Numbered from the stretch's first letter, positions 47,376-56,521 are shown. The stretch: 64,000 bases of DNA from Deltaproteobacteria bacterium (GCA_020632695.1 JACKFB010000002.1:310001-374000); one strand, 5' to 3'. Notes: generated by a model not told the origin, from the letters alone. Numbers and translations are program-made.

Positions 47376-47927
47376 GTGGACGTGCAGGACGCGGCCGAGC
47401 CCCATCTGGAGGGAGATGTCAGCCCGGCCACGACCGGGGGCGTGATTCGCTATCGGATCTGGCCCGCTCGCCGGCATCCCTTCCGCACCGCCATCGCGGC
47501 GCTGGTACCCATCGCCGCCACCGCGGGCGCGTGGGTGGCCTTCCACTCGGTGCTGTGGTCGGGCATCGCCTTCCTCGGCGTCACCTCGACGCTGGCGCTC
47601 TTCTTCTTCCCGACCGAGGTCACCCTCGACGGGCACAGCCTGCACCTCAGGCAGCTGGGCACGCCCCGGAGCTGGGACCTGCGCTCTTTTCGGCGCATGG
47701 AGGTCCAGAAGCAGCCCGTCCCCTGCGTGGAGCTGCGCTCGCGCGGCCGGGTGAGCCCGATGGACGCGGTGCGCGGGGTGCGCCTGCCCCTGCCCGCCGA
47801 CGCCATCTCGCGGGAGAACGCGCTCATCCACGTGCGCAAGTGGGTGGGGAGGCAGCCGACGGGGCGCTTCGAGATCGACGACGACCACGCCCCCGAGGAC
47901 AACGTCGCGCCGCGCACGCACGGCTGA
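47376..47927 (+). CDS. Two-helix membrane protein of unknown function
   Basis: The 183-residue protein has two adjacent hydrophobic segments (about residues 36-75: IAALVPIAATAGAWVAFHSV and WSGIAFLGVTSTLALFFFPT), then a small cytoplasmic or periplasmic domain with EVTLDGHSLHLRQLGT, resembling a PH-like YdbS-type fold by its strand pattern. The GTG at 47376 is the first in-frame codon after the candidate -10. A start at 47382 is possible. It is divergent from oppA. I do not recognise the family. Confidence 0.55.
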   Translation: MDVQDAAEPHLEGDVSPATTGGVIRYRIWPARRHPFRTAIAALVPIAATAGAWVAFHSVLWSGIAFLGVTSTLALFFFPTEVTLDGHSLHLRQLGTPRSWDLRSFRRMEVQKQPVPCVELRSRGRVSPMDAVRGVRLPLPADAISRENALIHVRKWVGRQPTGRFEIDDDHAPEDNVAPRTHG

Positions 47928-48012
47928 CGGGCCGTCGGGGAATTCGCCCCCCGCGTAGATCGCTTCGGGCCGCCGCGCGTCGGATGGGGACCATCCGCGC
48001 CCGGAGACCGCC

Positions 48013-48918
48013 ATGAGCGACCCGAACCGTACCGACGACACCCCCGCACCCGCCTCCCTCGATCTGCTTGGTGAACTCGCCGCCCAGGCCCGCGCCGAGC
48101 GAGAGTCGCTGGACGCCCGGCGCGACCAGCGCGCAGCGCTCGACGCCGAGGCGCGCCGCCGGGAGGAGGCCCGGCGGCGAGAGGCGCTGCAGGCTGAGCT
48201 CATCGAGGAGACCCGGCGACGCAACGCCACCCGGCTGATGACCGAGCCGGGCATCCCGGCGCCGGGGGCGGTGGCGGAGGTGGCGGAAGATGCGGCCGCT
48301 GGGGAGGCGGGCGCTGGGGAGGCGTTGCCGAGGCGCGGTGGAGGCGGTTGGTTGGCCGCGGCGGCCCTGGGGGCGCTGATGGCGGGCGGGATCGGCGGGG
48401 TGTGGTGGTCGGGGCAGGCGCAGGCGGGTGGGATCGCCGTGGATGGGTTGGCGATGCAGGCGGGGCGGGTCGGAGAGACGGTGGTGGCGGCGTCGATGGC
48501 GGCGCGGCGGGCCGGGGCTGCGGCCGAGGCCGGGGCCGGGGCAGGGCCAGGGCCGCCGAGGAGCCCGCCGCCGAGCCCGCGGCCGCCGAGGAGCCAGCCG
48601 CCGAGGCGCCTGCGGCCGAGGAGCCCGCGGCCGTCGACGTGGCAGGCCTGCTGGCCGAGGCCGAGGCCGGGGCCGAGGCCGAGGCCGAGGCCGGGGCCGA
48701 GGCCGGGGCCGAGACCGGGGCCGGGGCCGAGGCCGGGGCCGAGACCGGGGGCGGGGCCGGGGCCGAGACCGGGGGCGGGGCCGGGGGCGGGGCCGGGGAC
48801 CGGGCGAAGCCACGGGGGCGGCGTGGGGGGCGTGGGGGGCGGCCGCCGCACACCGGGATCACGACCGACTTCGAGCGCATCTACGGCGGGTCGAAGCGGC
48901 CGTAGGGTCAGGCGGTGA
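48013..48918 (+). CDS. Membrane-anchored coiled-coil protein, apparently frameshifted in repeat
   Basis: The N-terminal part is convincing: LDLLGELAAQARAERESL begins a charged, Arg/Glu-rich coiled coil (about 14-75), followed by one transmembrane helix (WLAAAALGALMAGGIGGVWW). After about 48540 this frame becomes Pro/Arg-rich low complexity. The frame one base earlier instead reads AAEEPAAEPAAAEEPAAEA, then VDVAGLLAEAEAG, an Glu-Ala repeat and the C-terminus GITTDFERIYGGSKRP, stopping at 48905. The likely protein therefore needs a -1/+2 shift near 48530-48560, either a real frameshift or a sequencing error in GC-rich repeats. The function is unknown. The stop is 2 bases from the convergent arcA stop in the corrected frame. 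Confidence 0.6.
   Translation: MSDPNRTDDTPAPASLDLLGELAAQARAERESLDARRDQRAALDAEARRREEARRREALQAELIEETRRRNATRLMTEPGIPAPGAVAEVAEDAAAGEAGAGEALPRRGGGGWLAAAALGALMAGGIGGVWWSGQAQAGGIAVDGLAMQAGRVGETVVAASMAARRAGAAAEAGAGAGPGPPRSPPPSPRPPRSQPPRRLRPRSPRPSTWQACWPRPRPGPRPRPRPGPRPGPRPGPGPRPGPRPGAGPGPRPGAGPGAGPGTGRSHGGGVGGVGGGRRTPGSRPTSSASTAGRSGRRVRR
48657..48800. repeat. Hexanucleotide tandem array C (GAGGCC/GGGGCC/GAGACC)
   Basis: Twenty-four in-phase hexamers, mainly GAGGCC, GGGGCC, GAGACC and GGGGGC, lie inside the coding region that starts at 48013. In the shifted frame they encode Glu/Gly followed by Ala/Thr/Gly. The unit alphabet is the same as that of arrays A and B. Confidence 0.85.
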
Positions 48919-50227
48919 CCGGAGCGCGGCGCAGTGGGAGGGTGAGGCAGCGGGGGCCGCCGCGGCCTCGGACCAGCTCGTGGCCCGGGAGGGCGACGAC
49001 CACGCGGCGGCCGGGGGTGCGGACGTAGAGGTTGGCGTTGGCGACGAAGCGGTCGACGTCGAGGATCTCGTAGCCGTGGGCGTTCAGCTCGCGCAGGGTG
49101 CGCTCGTTTCGGCCGTAGCTGACGATGACGCCCGGGGCCAGGGCGAAGGCGTTGGCGCCGTCGGACCACTGCTCGCGTGCCTGTACGGTGGGGTCGTCGC
49201 CGCCGCAGAAGATGGGCTCCAGCTCGACGCCCACCGAGGCCAGGGCGTCCAGGAGGTGGTCGCCGGCGTGTTGGGGGCCGTCGGGCGTGAGCATGTGGAT
49301 GCGCACGCCGAGCGCCGCCGGGGCGAGGAGCAGCGGCGGATAGATGAGGCACTGGCCGCGGTCGATGCGGGTGAACAGCGTGTCGATGTGCATGGCGGCT
49401 CGGCGGCGCGGCATCTCGCAGGCCAGCACGTGGGTGACGCCACGCTCGTGCAGGCGGGCCGCCAGGCGCTCGGCGGCCGCCAGCGTCGTGCGCAGGCCGA
49501 CGCCGATGAGCACGACCTGGTCGCTCATCACCTGGATGTCGCCCCCCTCGAGGGTGGCGGGCGGGGCGCCGTCGGGGCGGATGGGCCCCTGGTCGGCGAT
49601 GTCGATGCGCGGCACGTCCCGGAGCAGCGGGTGGTGCCGCACCACCGAGCGCATCAGCATCATGTCGCGGCGGCGGCCGGGCTCGGCTCCGTAGGTGAGC
49701 ACCAGTGCCCCGCCGACTGCGGCGGCGAGGTCGCGGGCGAAGAGCGCGTTGGGCGCCGGCCAGCGCAGAAGCGGCTCGCCGGTCTCGGGGTGGCGACCGC
49801 TGAGCAGCGCCTCGGCCAGCGTCGGCGCGTCGAAGCCGTCCAGGCTGGCGCGAGCCGCGCGGGCCTGCTTCGCGTCCAGCCCGTAGAGGTCGGCCTCCAG
49901 CCGCAGCACGCCGGTGAGCGCCTCGTCGCGGGCGACCGGATCGGCCAGCGCGCCCGCCAGGAGCTGCCGGAAGTCGAGCTGGCCGCGGTCGCCCGTCACC
50001 GCGCGGAGCACGCGCACCAGCCCGGAGTGCTCGGCCTGCAGGGCGCCGGTCAGCACCAGGTCGTCGAAGAGCAGGTAGTCCGGGTTCACCACCGGCTGGC
50101 CGCCCGGGCCGGGGCGGTAGCGCTCCAGGTTCTCGGGCAGCATCTGGTCGAATTCGCGACCGGGGGCGCTGGTCATCACCAGCTCGAGGGGGGCGACCTC
50201 GCTCTGGACCTGGACGTCGAGGGTCAT
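48908..50227 (-). CDS. arcA: Arginine deiminase
   Basis: The 439-residue protein starts with the ATG at 50227. Active-site blocks are visible in order: APNALFARDLAA (Asp), LEGGDIQVMS (Glu), MHIDTLFTRID (His, Asp) and GRGGPRCLTLPL near the C-terminus, with the nucleophilic Cys. It hydrolyses arginine to citrulline and ammonia. No arcB or arcC lies in the window, so a complete deiminase pathway for ATP production is not shown. The ORF is preceded by the inverted repeat at 50304-50351. Confidence 0.9.
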   Translation of the reverse strand: MTLDVQVQSEVAPLELVMTSAPGREFDQMLPENLERYRPGPGGQPVVNPDYLLFDDLVLTGALQAEHSGLVRVLRAVTGDRGQLDFRQLLAGALADPVARDEALTGVLRLEADLYGLDAKQARAARASLDGFDAPTLAEALLSGRHPETGEPLLRWPAPNALFARDLAAAVGGALVLTYGAEPGRRRDMMLMRSVVRHHPLLRDVPRIDIADQGPIRPDGAPPATLEGGDIQVMSDQVVLIGVGLRTTLAAAERLAARLHERGVTHVLACEMPRRRAAMHIDTLFTRIDRGQCLIYPPLLLAPAALGVRIHMLTPDGPQHAGDHLLDALASVGVELEPIFCGGDDPTVQAREQWSDGANAFALAPGVIVSYGRNERTLRELNAHGYEILDVDRFVANANLYVRTPGRRVVVALPGHELVRGRGGPRCLTLPLRRAPVTA

Positions 50228-50303
50228 GGGCGCTCCGCGCACCCGCTCAGGGCCTGCGTGGAAACTGGTAGGTCGAGGACGCGAGGAGGCGCCTCGCCGG
50301 CGA

Positions 50304-50351
50304 CCCCTCGAAATCCGAAGCTGAATCTGGATGCTGCGAGGTTTCGAGGGG
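50304..50351. terminator. Inverted repeat between slt and arcA
   Basis: CCCCTCGAAA at 50304-50313 and TTTCGAGGGG at 50342-50351 form a perfect ten-base-pair stem with a 28-base loop. It lies 57 bases past the slt stop and about 77 bases before the arcA start on the minus strand. It could terminate slt or be a regulatory structure in the arcA leader. There is a separate 10-base palindrome GAGGCGCCTC at 50286-50295. Confidence 0.4.
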
Positions 50352-50407
50352 ATGTCGGTGAGGATGCATCCGATGCGAGATCGGCGTAGCTGTCTTCATG
50401 CAGGCCC

Positions 50408-52738
50408 TCAGTCGCCGAGAAAGGGCCCCAGCGAGAGCGGCAGCGTCATGGGTACGTCGACCGGCGCCCCCTCGACGTGGTGCAGGCGGCGGTACACCTC
50501 GGACACGGCGATCACCCGCATCACGTAGCGCCGCGTCTGGTCGTAGGGGATGGTCTCGACGAAGGCGTCGGTCGCCAGATGCGAGCGCTTCTCGAGCCAC
50601 GACCGCGTCGCCCCGCGCCCCGCGTTGTAGCCGGCCAGCGCCAGCACCGCGTTGCCCTGGAAGTGTCGCAGCAGCTCGCCGAGCAGCCCGGCGCCGATGC
50701 TGAGGTTGGTCTCCGGGTCGCGCAGCGCGCGCGTCGAGATGACCTTCCCCAGCAGCTTCTGGGCGATGACCCGCGCCGTCGTCGGCATGAGCTGGGTCAG
50801 CCCGATGGCGCCCGAGCGGCTGACGGCCTTCGGGTTGTAGCGGGACTCCACGTGCACCAGCCCGGCCAGCAGCGCGGGGGGGACGCCGTTGTCGTTGGCG
50901 AGCTTCTCGATGAGCTCGCCGTGCTCGAAGGGGTAGGCCGCCGCGTAGGTCTCGATGTCGTCGGCGTCCACGGTCTCGGCCAGCACACCGCCGCGCCGCA
51001 GGACCACCTGGGCGCGCGCGTCGTCGCCCAACGCACGCAGCACCGAGGCCAGCAGCGCGCGGCCGCTGCCGGGGAGCTGGCCGGCGTTGAGCAGCGACTC
51101 CAGCTCGGCCGCGGCGGCCTGGGGGTCACCCAGGCGGACGTAGGCGACGGCCAGATCCAGGACGGGCCGGTGCACCACCTTCAGCTCGGCCAGCGGCCGC
51201 GGCGGCATCAGGCCGTCCAGGTCGTTGGCCGCGAGGCGGCCGGGGTGCTCGACGAACTGGAACGCGGTGAGCGGCATGTCGGGCCGCGCCAGCAGATCGG
51301 CGCGGCGTCGAGCCGCCAGGGTGGCGTACCAGCCCAGCGGGAAGTGCATGGCCAGGTGCGTGTAGAGGCCGACCGCCTCCTCGATGCGGCCCTGGGCCTC
51401 GGTGGCCCGCGCCTGCCAGTAGCCGGCGCGCTCGGCCCAGGTCACGCCCGTGCCGTCGCGGTCGCCGCCGTAGCGCTCGACCAGCCGCGCCAGGTTCACC
51501 GCCGCCTGGGCGTGGGCGCCGCGCAGCTCATCGCCGAAGCCCAGGCGCCACAGCGCGTCACGCTGCGCCTCGCCGCGGTGCTTCGAGCGCGCCGCCCGCC
51601 GGTAGAGCGAAGCCGCGTCGGCCGGAAGCCCGCGCAGCTCGAGCAGCCCGCCCGCCTCCACCAGCGCCTCGGTCGCCAGCACGTGCTCCGGCCACCGCCG
51701 CGCGATCTCCTCGTAGACCTCGGCGGCCTCGATGTCCCTATCCAGCCCGCGCAGCCCGCGCGCCAGCCCCAGCAGCGCCCACGGGTGCGCCTTGGTCCCG
51801 GCCAGCTTCGGCGTCAGCGCGACGAGCCGCGTCACCGCGTCCTCGCGGGTGTCGGGATCGGCCGCGTCGAGCACGGCCCGGCCCCAGGCGATGAGGCGCC
51901 GCTCGGTGCTGCCCTTGGGACGCAGCGCCGCAAGCCGCTTCAGGACCGCGTTGGCGTCGCTGGACCGCGCCCGCAGCACCATCCGCGCCACCTGCTCGCG
52001 CAGCGGCTGCTCGATGCCCAGCTCGGCCGCAGCCGCGGTCACCCGCTCGGCCTGGTCGTCGCTGTCCGCCTCCCACCAGAGCGCCCGCAGCACCCGCGCC
52101 GCAGCGTCCAGATCGCCGGCCTCCTTCCAGAGCTCCGCGGTCATCCGGGTGAGCTGCAGCTTGGTCCACGAGCTGAGCGGCTGGGTCAGCACTCGCTCGA
52201 AGGCGCGGGCGCCGCGGGCCGAGGCCCCGGCGCGCCGGATGAGCGCGGCGGCCTTGCGGCAGGCGGGCAGATGCCGCGTCGTGCCCGGCGTGATGTCCAA
52301 CAGCAGATCGGCCGCGGCCAGGAACCGGCCGCCGCTCTCGGCCTCGGCCGCCATGACCTCGCGCAGCGGATCGGCCAGGGTCGAGCCCGCGCCGAGGAGC
52401 GCGCGCATCTCGGCCTCGGCCGCCTCGACCCGGCCCGTGTCGTGGAGCAGCTCGGCGTGCAGCCAGCGCGCGACCGCGCGGGTGTGCGAGTCCCCGAAGG
52501 CCCCCTCGTCCTCGAGCGCGCGCCCCAGCTCCGCGGCCACGGCCCGGGCATCGCCCTCGCCGCGGTGGGCCTGCCAGGCCTGCTCGAGCAGCGGCGCCGC
52601 GGTGCTGAGCGGCGTGAGATCGTAGGTGACCGTGGCCGCCGTCGCCTGCGGCTCCACCACCGGCGCAGGCTCAGCGAGCGCGGGGGCCGCCGCCATGAGC
52701 AGCAGCCAGGCGGCCAGGTGGGGGAGCGGGAGCCTCAT
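50408..52738 (-). CDS. slt: Soluble lytic murein transglycosylase (Slt70 type)
   Basis: The 776-residue protein has a signal peptide ending near PALAEPAP. A long alpha-helical superhelical U/L region (about 40-560) has TPR-like repeats such as ALLGLARGLRGLDRDIEAAE. The C-terminal SLT domain has HVESRYNPKAVSRSGAIGLTQLM with the catalytic Glu (about residue 631), MPTTARVIA, NLSIGAGLLGELL and ALAGYNAG. It cleaves the glycan strand with formation of 1,6-anhydromuramic ends. The family usually is 600-750 residues. The length is fully compatible. Confidence 0.93.
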   Translation of the reverse strand: MRLPLPHLAAWLLLMAAAPALAEPAPVVEPQATAATVTYDLTPLSTAAPLLEQAWQAHRGEGDARAVAAELGRALEDEGAFGDSHTRAVARWLHAELLHDTGRVEAAEAEMRALLGAGSTLADPLREVMAAEAESGGRFLAAADLLLDITPGTTRHLPACRKAAALIRRAGASARGARAFERVLTQPLSSWTKLQLTRMTAELWKEAGDLDAAARVLRALWWEADSDDQAERVTAAAAELGIEQPLREQVARMVLRARSSDANAVLKRLAALRPKGSTERRLIAWGRAVLDAADPDTREDAVTRLVALTPKLAGTKAHPWALLGLARGLRGLDRDIEAAEVYEEIARRWPEHVLATEALVEAGGLLELRGLPADAASLYRRAARSKHRGEAQRDALWRLGFGDELRGAHAQAAVNLARLVERYGGDRDGTGVTWAERAGYWQARATEAQGRIEEAVGLYTHLAMHFPLGWYATLAARRRADLLARPDMPLTAFQFVEHPGRLAANDLDGLMPPRPLAELKVVHRPVLDLAVAYVRLGDPQAAAAELESLLNAGQLPGSGRALLASVLRALGDDARAQVVLRRGGVLAETVDADDIETYAAAYPFEHGELIEKLANDNGVPPALLAGLVHVESRYNPKAVSRSGAIGLTQLMPTTARVIAQKLLGKVISTRALRDPETNLSIGAGLLGELLRHFQGNAVLALAGYNAGRGATRSWLEKRSHLATDAFVETIPYDQTRRYVMRVIAVSEVYRRLHHVEGAPVDVPMTLPLSLGPFLGD

Positions 52739-52922
52739 CGTCGCGCGAGGTTAGTGGGGGCCCGGCACAATGACAAGGATGATGGCCAGACCGGCGCGCC
52801 GGGGGCGCCGACCGACCGGCGACGCGGCGCGGAGAGCCGCTCGGGGCGCGCGTTCGAGCGCGAGATGGGCGAGACGGGATCGAGCATCGCGGTGGGTCCC
52901 TGCCGGGGAGCGTCGGGCCGGC

Positions 52923-53567
52923 TCAGGCGGGCGTCGCAGCGTCCGCTCGGACGATGACGTTGATCCGGGTCGCCCCGGACTCGGGCAAGGCGAGGCGGTC
53001 GCTGCGCCAGGCCCGTGTGGTGACCTCATCGGGCGCTCCAGCACCCATCATGACGACTATCGGTCCGCCGGGCGGGACCAGCCCCTCGGCGAGCCGCGCC
53101 CAGTGCTCGGGCGCGAAGGTGGCGCGGCTGAGCGCCCCGGGCCGGGTCTCGCCACCCAGGGCCTCCGCCCTCGCCTGGCGCACCGTCAGCCGCTCCAGCC
53201 CGAAGCGCGCCCCGGCCTCTCGCAGCCAGGCCACCTTCTTGCCGATGGGCTCGACCAGGGTCAGCCCCAGCTCGGGTCGCGCCAGGGCCAGCGCCAGCCC
53301 CGGAAACCCCGAACCCGCCCCCACGTCCCACCAGTCGGTCGCCAGCGCGCGGACCTCCGGGAGATCGAGCAGGCGCAGCACCGCCAGGCTGTCCAGCACG
53401 TGGCGCTCGACCGCCTCGGCCGCGGTGCAGGGCGCGACGAGGTTGATGCGCCGGTTCCAGCGCAGCAGCTCGTCCACCAGCGCGCCCAGGCGCTCGGCCA
53501 CCCCCGGCCCGAGCGCCACCTCGAGCCGCTCCGCGCCGGCGGCGATCGCAGCGGTGACCGGGTTCAA
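52923..53567 (-). CDS. rsmG: 16S rRNA m7G527 methyltransferase RsmG (GidB)
   Basis: The 214-residue SAM methyltransferase has LLRWNRRINLV, RHVLDSLAVLRLL and the SAM motif WDVGAGSGFPGLALALA, then LVEPIGKKVAWLRE, matching RsmG. The TTG start at 53567 is preferred over GTG at 53558 or ATG at 53612, since the latter overlaps the TPR gene by 35 bases. A GAGG lies 6 bases upstream of the TTG. RsmG/gidB is often near oriC, but here it is about 8.6 kb from parA. Confidence 0.9.
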   Translation of the reverse strand: MNPVTAAIAAGAERLEVALGPGVAERLGALVDELLRWNRRINLVAPCTAAEAVERHVLDSLAVLRLLDLPEVRALATDWWDVGAGSGFPGLALALARPELGLTLVEPIGKKVAWLREAGARFGLERLTVRQARAEALGGETRPGALSRATFAPEHWARLAEGLVPPGGPIVVMMGAGAPDEVTTRAWRSDRLALPESGATRINVIVRADAATPA

Positions 53568-53577
53568 GCGCGCCTCG

Positions 53578-55761
53578 TCACGGCGACGGTTCGGCGGGCG
53601 CTGGCGCCTCATCGGGGGCCGCCGCGCTCGGGGCCGCGTCCGCTGGCGCTGCCGGCGCCTGCTCGCCGGCGCTCGGCGCCTCGCCCTCCCCGGGCGCCTC
53701 CCCGCCCGCCGCCGCGCCGGCCAGCGCCTTCCGCACCTCCAGCGCCTGCCGCTCGGCCGCGTCGAACTGCTCCGAGAGCGCCTTTCGCGCCTCGTCGTCC
53801 TCGGCCCGCGCCAGCGCGTCCGCCCGCACCGCCGCGGCCTCCTCGGCGCGCCCCGTCGCCACCAGCACCACCGTCAGCAGCACCGGCGCCAGGCCGTCCG
53901 ACGGTTCCTCCTTGATGGCCTCGCGCAGCAGCACCTCACCCTCGGGGAAGAAGCCTTGCTCGAGCAGGTGCTGCGCCAGCGCCGAACGCTTCCCCAGCGC
54001 CGCCAGCGCCTTGTCACGCGCGGCCTCCTCGCCCTTGTGGGTGCGGATCGCCACCAGGTACCGCAGCACCAGCGCGTCGGGGTCGTCGGGACGCGCGATG
54101 AGCGCCGTCGCCAGCGCCTTCTCCGCCGCGGCGAAGTCACCGGCATCCATCTCGAGCTGCGCGAGCAAGAGCGGCGCCTGCGCGTCGCCGGGCACCAGCC
54201 GGAGCTGCTCCTGGAGCAGCGCCCGCGCCCGGTCCATGTCGCCCAGCTCCTTGTCGAGCTGCGCGAGCTGCGGCCGCAGGTGCTGGTTTCCGGGCTCCAT
54301 CTCCAGCGCCCGCTCCAGCGCCTTGGCGGCCTCGGAGAGCCGGCCCTCGTTGGCCAGCATCGCCCCCAGGGCCTCCTGCACCTCGGGCCCGGCGACGCCC
54401 GAGTCCGCCGCCTGCTGGAGCTTCTCCACCGCCTCGCTCGCGCGGCCCGAGGAGGCCAGGAACTGCGCCAGCACCAGCCACGCCTGCGCGTCGTCGGGAT
54501 GCAGCCGCGTCTCCTCCACCAGGAGCTGCTCGGCCTTGGGCAGGTCGTCGGCGATCGCCGCGAGCTGGGCCTCGATGATGCGGACCCCGCGCGCGTTCGG
54601 GTCCTGGGCGCGGGCGTCCGCCACGTGCTTCTGGATCTGCTCGATGAGCGTCGGGCGCTGCTCCTCCGGCGTCACCTCGAGGCGCTCGAGCGCGAGCTGC
54701 GCCATCAGCACGTAGGCGTCCACCATCGTGGGGTCCGCCTCCACCGCGCGGGTGAGGTACTGGTGGGCCTTGAAGGGCTGGTCGGCGCCCAGCGCCACGG
54801 TCGCCAGCACGAACCAGGTGCGACCGTCCGACCGCTTCGCCGCCGCGCTCTCCATGGCGCTCAGCCCCATCTCGCCGAGGCCACCCGCCACCTGGACCCG
54901 GCCGGTGGCGAAGGCGATGGCCGCGTCGTCGGGCGCCAGCGCGCGCGCCTGCTGGCTGGCCTTGGCCGCCAGCTCCAGCTCGCCGCTCTCCACCGCCCCC
55001 AGCGCCCGCCACGCCAGCTCGTTGGCCAGCACGCCGGCCGGGTCCAGCGGCCGCACCGCGCTCGCGTCCACCGGCTTGCCGTCGGGGGCCAGCCACTCGC
55101 CGCCCTCGACCCGCACCAGGTAGCGCCGCCGCGCCAGGTCGGTGGCCGCGCCGGGCCCCGAGTCGTCGACGCCGTAGGTCACCGGGCCCAGGTCACGGGC
55201 GGCCAGCATCGCGCGGGCCAGCAGCGCCAGCTCCAGCGTGCCCGAGGTGGGCGCCGCCTTGCCGTCGAGCGCAGGCGCCAGGTCCGCGGCCGAGCGGGGG
55301 GCGCCGAAGAAGCCGTCGTCGTCGGGGCGCACAGGGAGCGCGCCGCTCTCGCGGGCGGCCGCGACGGCGCGGACCAGGGCGTCGGGGTCGGCGGAGAGGC
55401 GCTGGGCCACGAGCTGGACGGCGCCGGTCGGCTCGTCGGCGCTCGAGCGCAGCTCCTCGGGCACCTGGGTCAAGGGGTCGGTGGCCTCGCGGGCGGCGGC
55501 GAGACCGGGCGGGGTGGTCCCCGGCTCGGTCGCCGGCTCGCTGCGCAGGGCGAACCAGGCGGCCACGCCCGCGCCGGCGAGGACGACGACCACGACGGCG
55601 GCGATCAGCGGCGTACGCCCGGCGGCCGAGCGGGCGGGCGCGTCATGGTGCTCGACCAGGCCCGAAGCGCGCATGCAGGAGGGGCATCGCTTGGGCTCCG
55701 CGGGGTCCAGCGTGAACTCGGTGCTGCAGCTCGAGCACAGGTAGCGGCGTGGTTCAGCCAT
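53578..55761 (-). CDS. Zinc-ribbon, single-helix TPR protein
   Basis: The 727-residue protein starts with a four-cysteine zinc ribbon (YLCSSCSTEFTLDPAEPKRC, then PSC). One transmembrane helix (about 50-72, TPLIAAVVVVVLAGAGVAAW) follows, and about ten TPR units fill residues 250-640. The Ala/Pro/Glu-rich C-terminal tail is low complexity. This combination (zinc ribbon-helix-TPR) resembles scaffold proteins in Myxococcota, but no specific function is known to me. It overlaps the ugpQ stop by 8 bases and precedes rsmG. Confidence 0.75.
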   Translation of the reverse strand: MAEPRRYLCSSCSTEFTLDPAEPKRCPSCMRASGLVEHHDAPARSAAGRTPLIAAVVVVVLAGAGVAAWFALRSEPATEPGTTPPGLAAAREATDPLTQVPEELRSSADEPTGAVQLVAQRLSADPDALVRAVAAARESGALPVRPDDDGFFGAPRSAADLAPALDGKAAPTSGTLELALLARAMLAARDLGPVTYGVDDSGPGAATDLARRRYLVRVEGGEWLAPDGKPVDASAVRPLDPAGVLANELAWRALGAVESGELELAAKASQQARALAPDDAAIAFATGRVQVAGGLGEMGLSAMESAAAKRSDGRTWFVLATVALGADQPFKAHQYLTRAVEADPTMVDAYVLMAQLALERLEVTPEEQRPTLIEQIQKHVADARAQDPNARGVRIIEAQLAAIADDLPKAEQLLVEETRLHPDDAQAWLVLAQFLASSGRASEAVEKLQQAADSGVAGPEVQEALGAMLANEGRLSEAAKALERALEMEPGNQHLRPQLAQLDKELGDMDRARALLQEQLRLVPGDAQAPLLLAQLEMDAGDFAAAEKALATALIARPDDPDALVLRYLVAIRTHKGEEAARDKALAALGKRSALAQHLLEQGFFPEGEVLLREAIKEEPSDGLAPVLLTVVLVATGRAEEAAAVRADALARAEDDEARKALSEQFDAAERQALEVRKALAGAAAGGEAPGEGEAPSAGEQAPAAPADAAPSAAAPDEAPAPAEPSP

Positions 55762-56521
55762 GGTGTGGTGTCCCCAGGGCGGCTCGGAGGCGGGCCGGGT
55801 GGTTGGTGATGATGGCGTCCACGCCGAGCGAGGCCAGCGCGCGGGCGCGGGCCGGGTCGTCGACGGTCCAGACGCGGAAGCGGCGGTCCCGCTCGGGGTC
55901 GCCGAAGGCGGCGAGGTGCTCGGCCGTGACCAGGGACTCGGGCGGGTGCAGGTCCACCGGGCCGTCGGAGCCCAGCAGGGTGAGGAAGCGCAGCGCGCCG
56001 ACGGTCTCGTAGAGGAAGGCGGTGCGCCAGGGCTGGGCGGCCACGAGCGCCGCGCGGACCACGCGGGGATCGAAGCTGGAGAGGACCAGCTCGATGTGGG
56101 GATCGCGCGAGAGCGGGGCGAGCAGCGGCGTGCAGGCCTCGATGAGCGGCTCGGGCGCCTGGGTGGGCTTGAGCTCGATGTTGACCACGGCGCGCCGCAG
56201 GCCCGTCAGGTAGGGAGCGCACGCGTCGAGCAGCTCGGCCAGGGTCGGCACCGGCTCGCCGCCGACGCGGAGCTGGCGCACCTCGGCGAGGCTGCGGGCC
56301 TCGATGGTGCCGTCCACCGCGCACAGGCGCCGGGTGTCGTCGTCGTGGAACACCACCGGGACCCCGTCGCGGGTCAGCCGCACGTCGCACTCGAAGCCGT
56401 CGGCGGGCAGCGGCGCCTCGAAGGCGGCGCGCATGGCACGCACGGTGTTCTCCGGGTGGTCGCCGCTGGCGCCGCGGTGGGCGACGACCGCGACCGGCAG
56501 GCGGGCGGGCGAGGAGGTCAT
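55754..56521 (-). CDS. ugpQ: Glycerophosphodiester phosphodiesterase (UgpQ type)
   Basis: The 255-residue TIM-barrel enzyme has VVAHRGASGDHPENTVRAM (His-Arg-Gly-Ala, Glu), then GFECDVRLTRDGVPVVFHDDDTRR (catalytic acidic residue and His-Asp), and NIELKP with the metal-binding Glu. It hydrolyses glycerophosphodiesters to glycerol 3-phosphate and alcohol. No signal peptide is seen, so it is probably cytoplasmic as UgpQ. The start is the ATG at 56521. Confidence 0.9.
   Translation of the reverse strand: MTSSPARLPVAVVAHRGASGDHPENTVRAMRAAFEAPLPADGFECDVRLTRDGVPVVFHDDDTRRLCAVDGTIEARSLAEVRQLRVGGEPVPTLAELLDACAPYLTGLRRAVVNIELKPTQAPEPLIEACTPLLAPLSRDPHIELVLSSFDPRVVRAALVAAQPWRTAFLYETVGALRFLTLLGSDGPVDLHPPESLVTAEHLAAFGDPERDRRFRVWTVDDPARARALASLGVDAIITNHPARLRAALGTPHHG

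Noticed and set aside
45645..49352. 1235-codon minus-strand frame
   Set aside because: Composition is Arg/Gly/Pro-rich and it covers oppA in a different frame, the membrane protein and array C. It is a GC-rich shadow.
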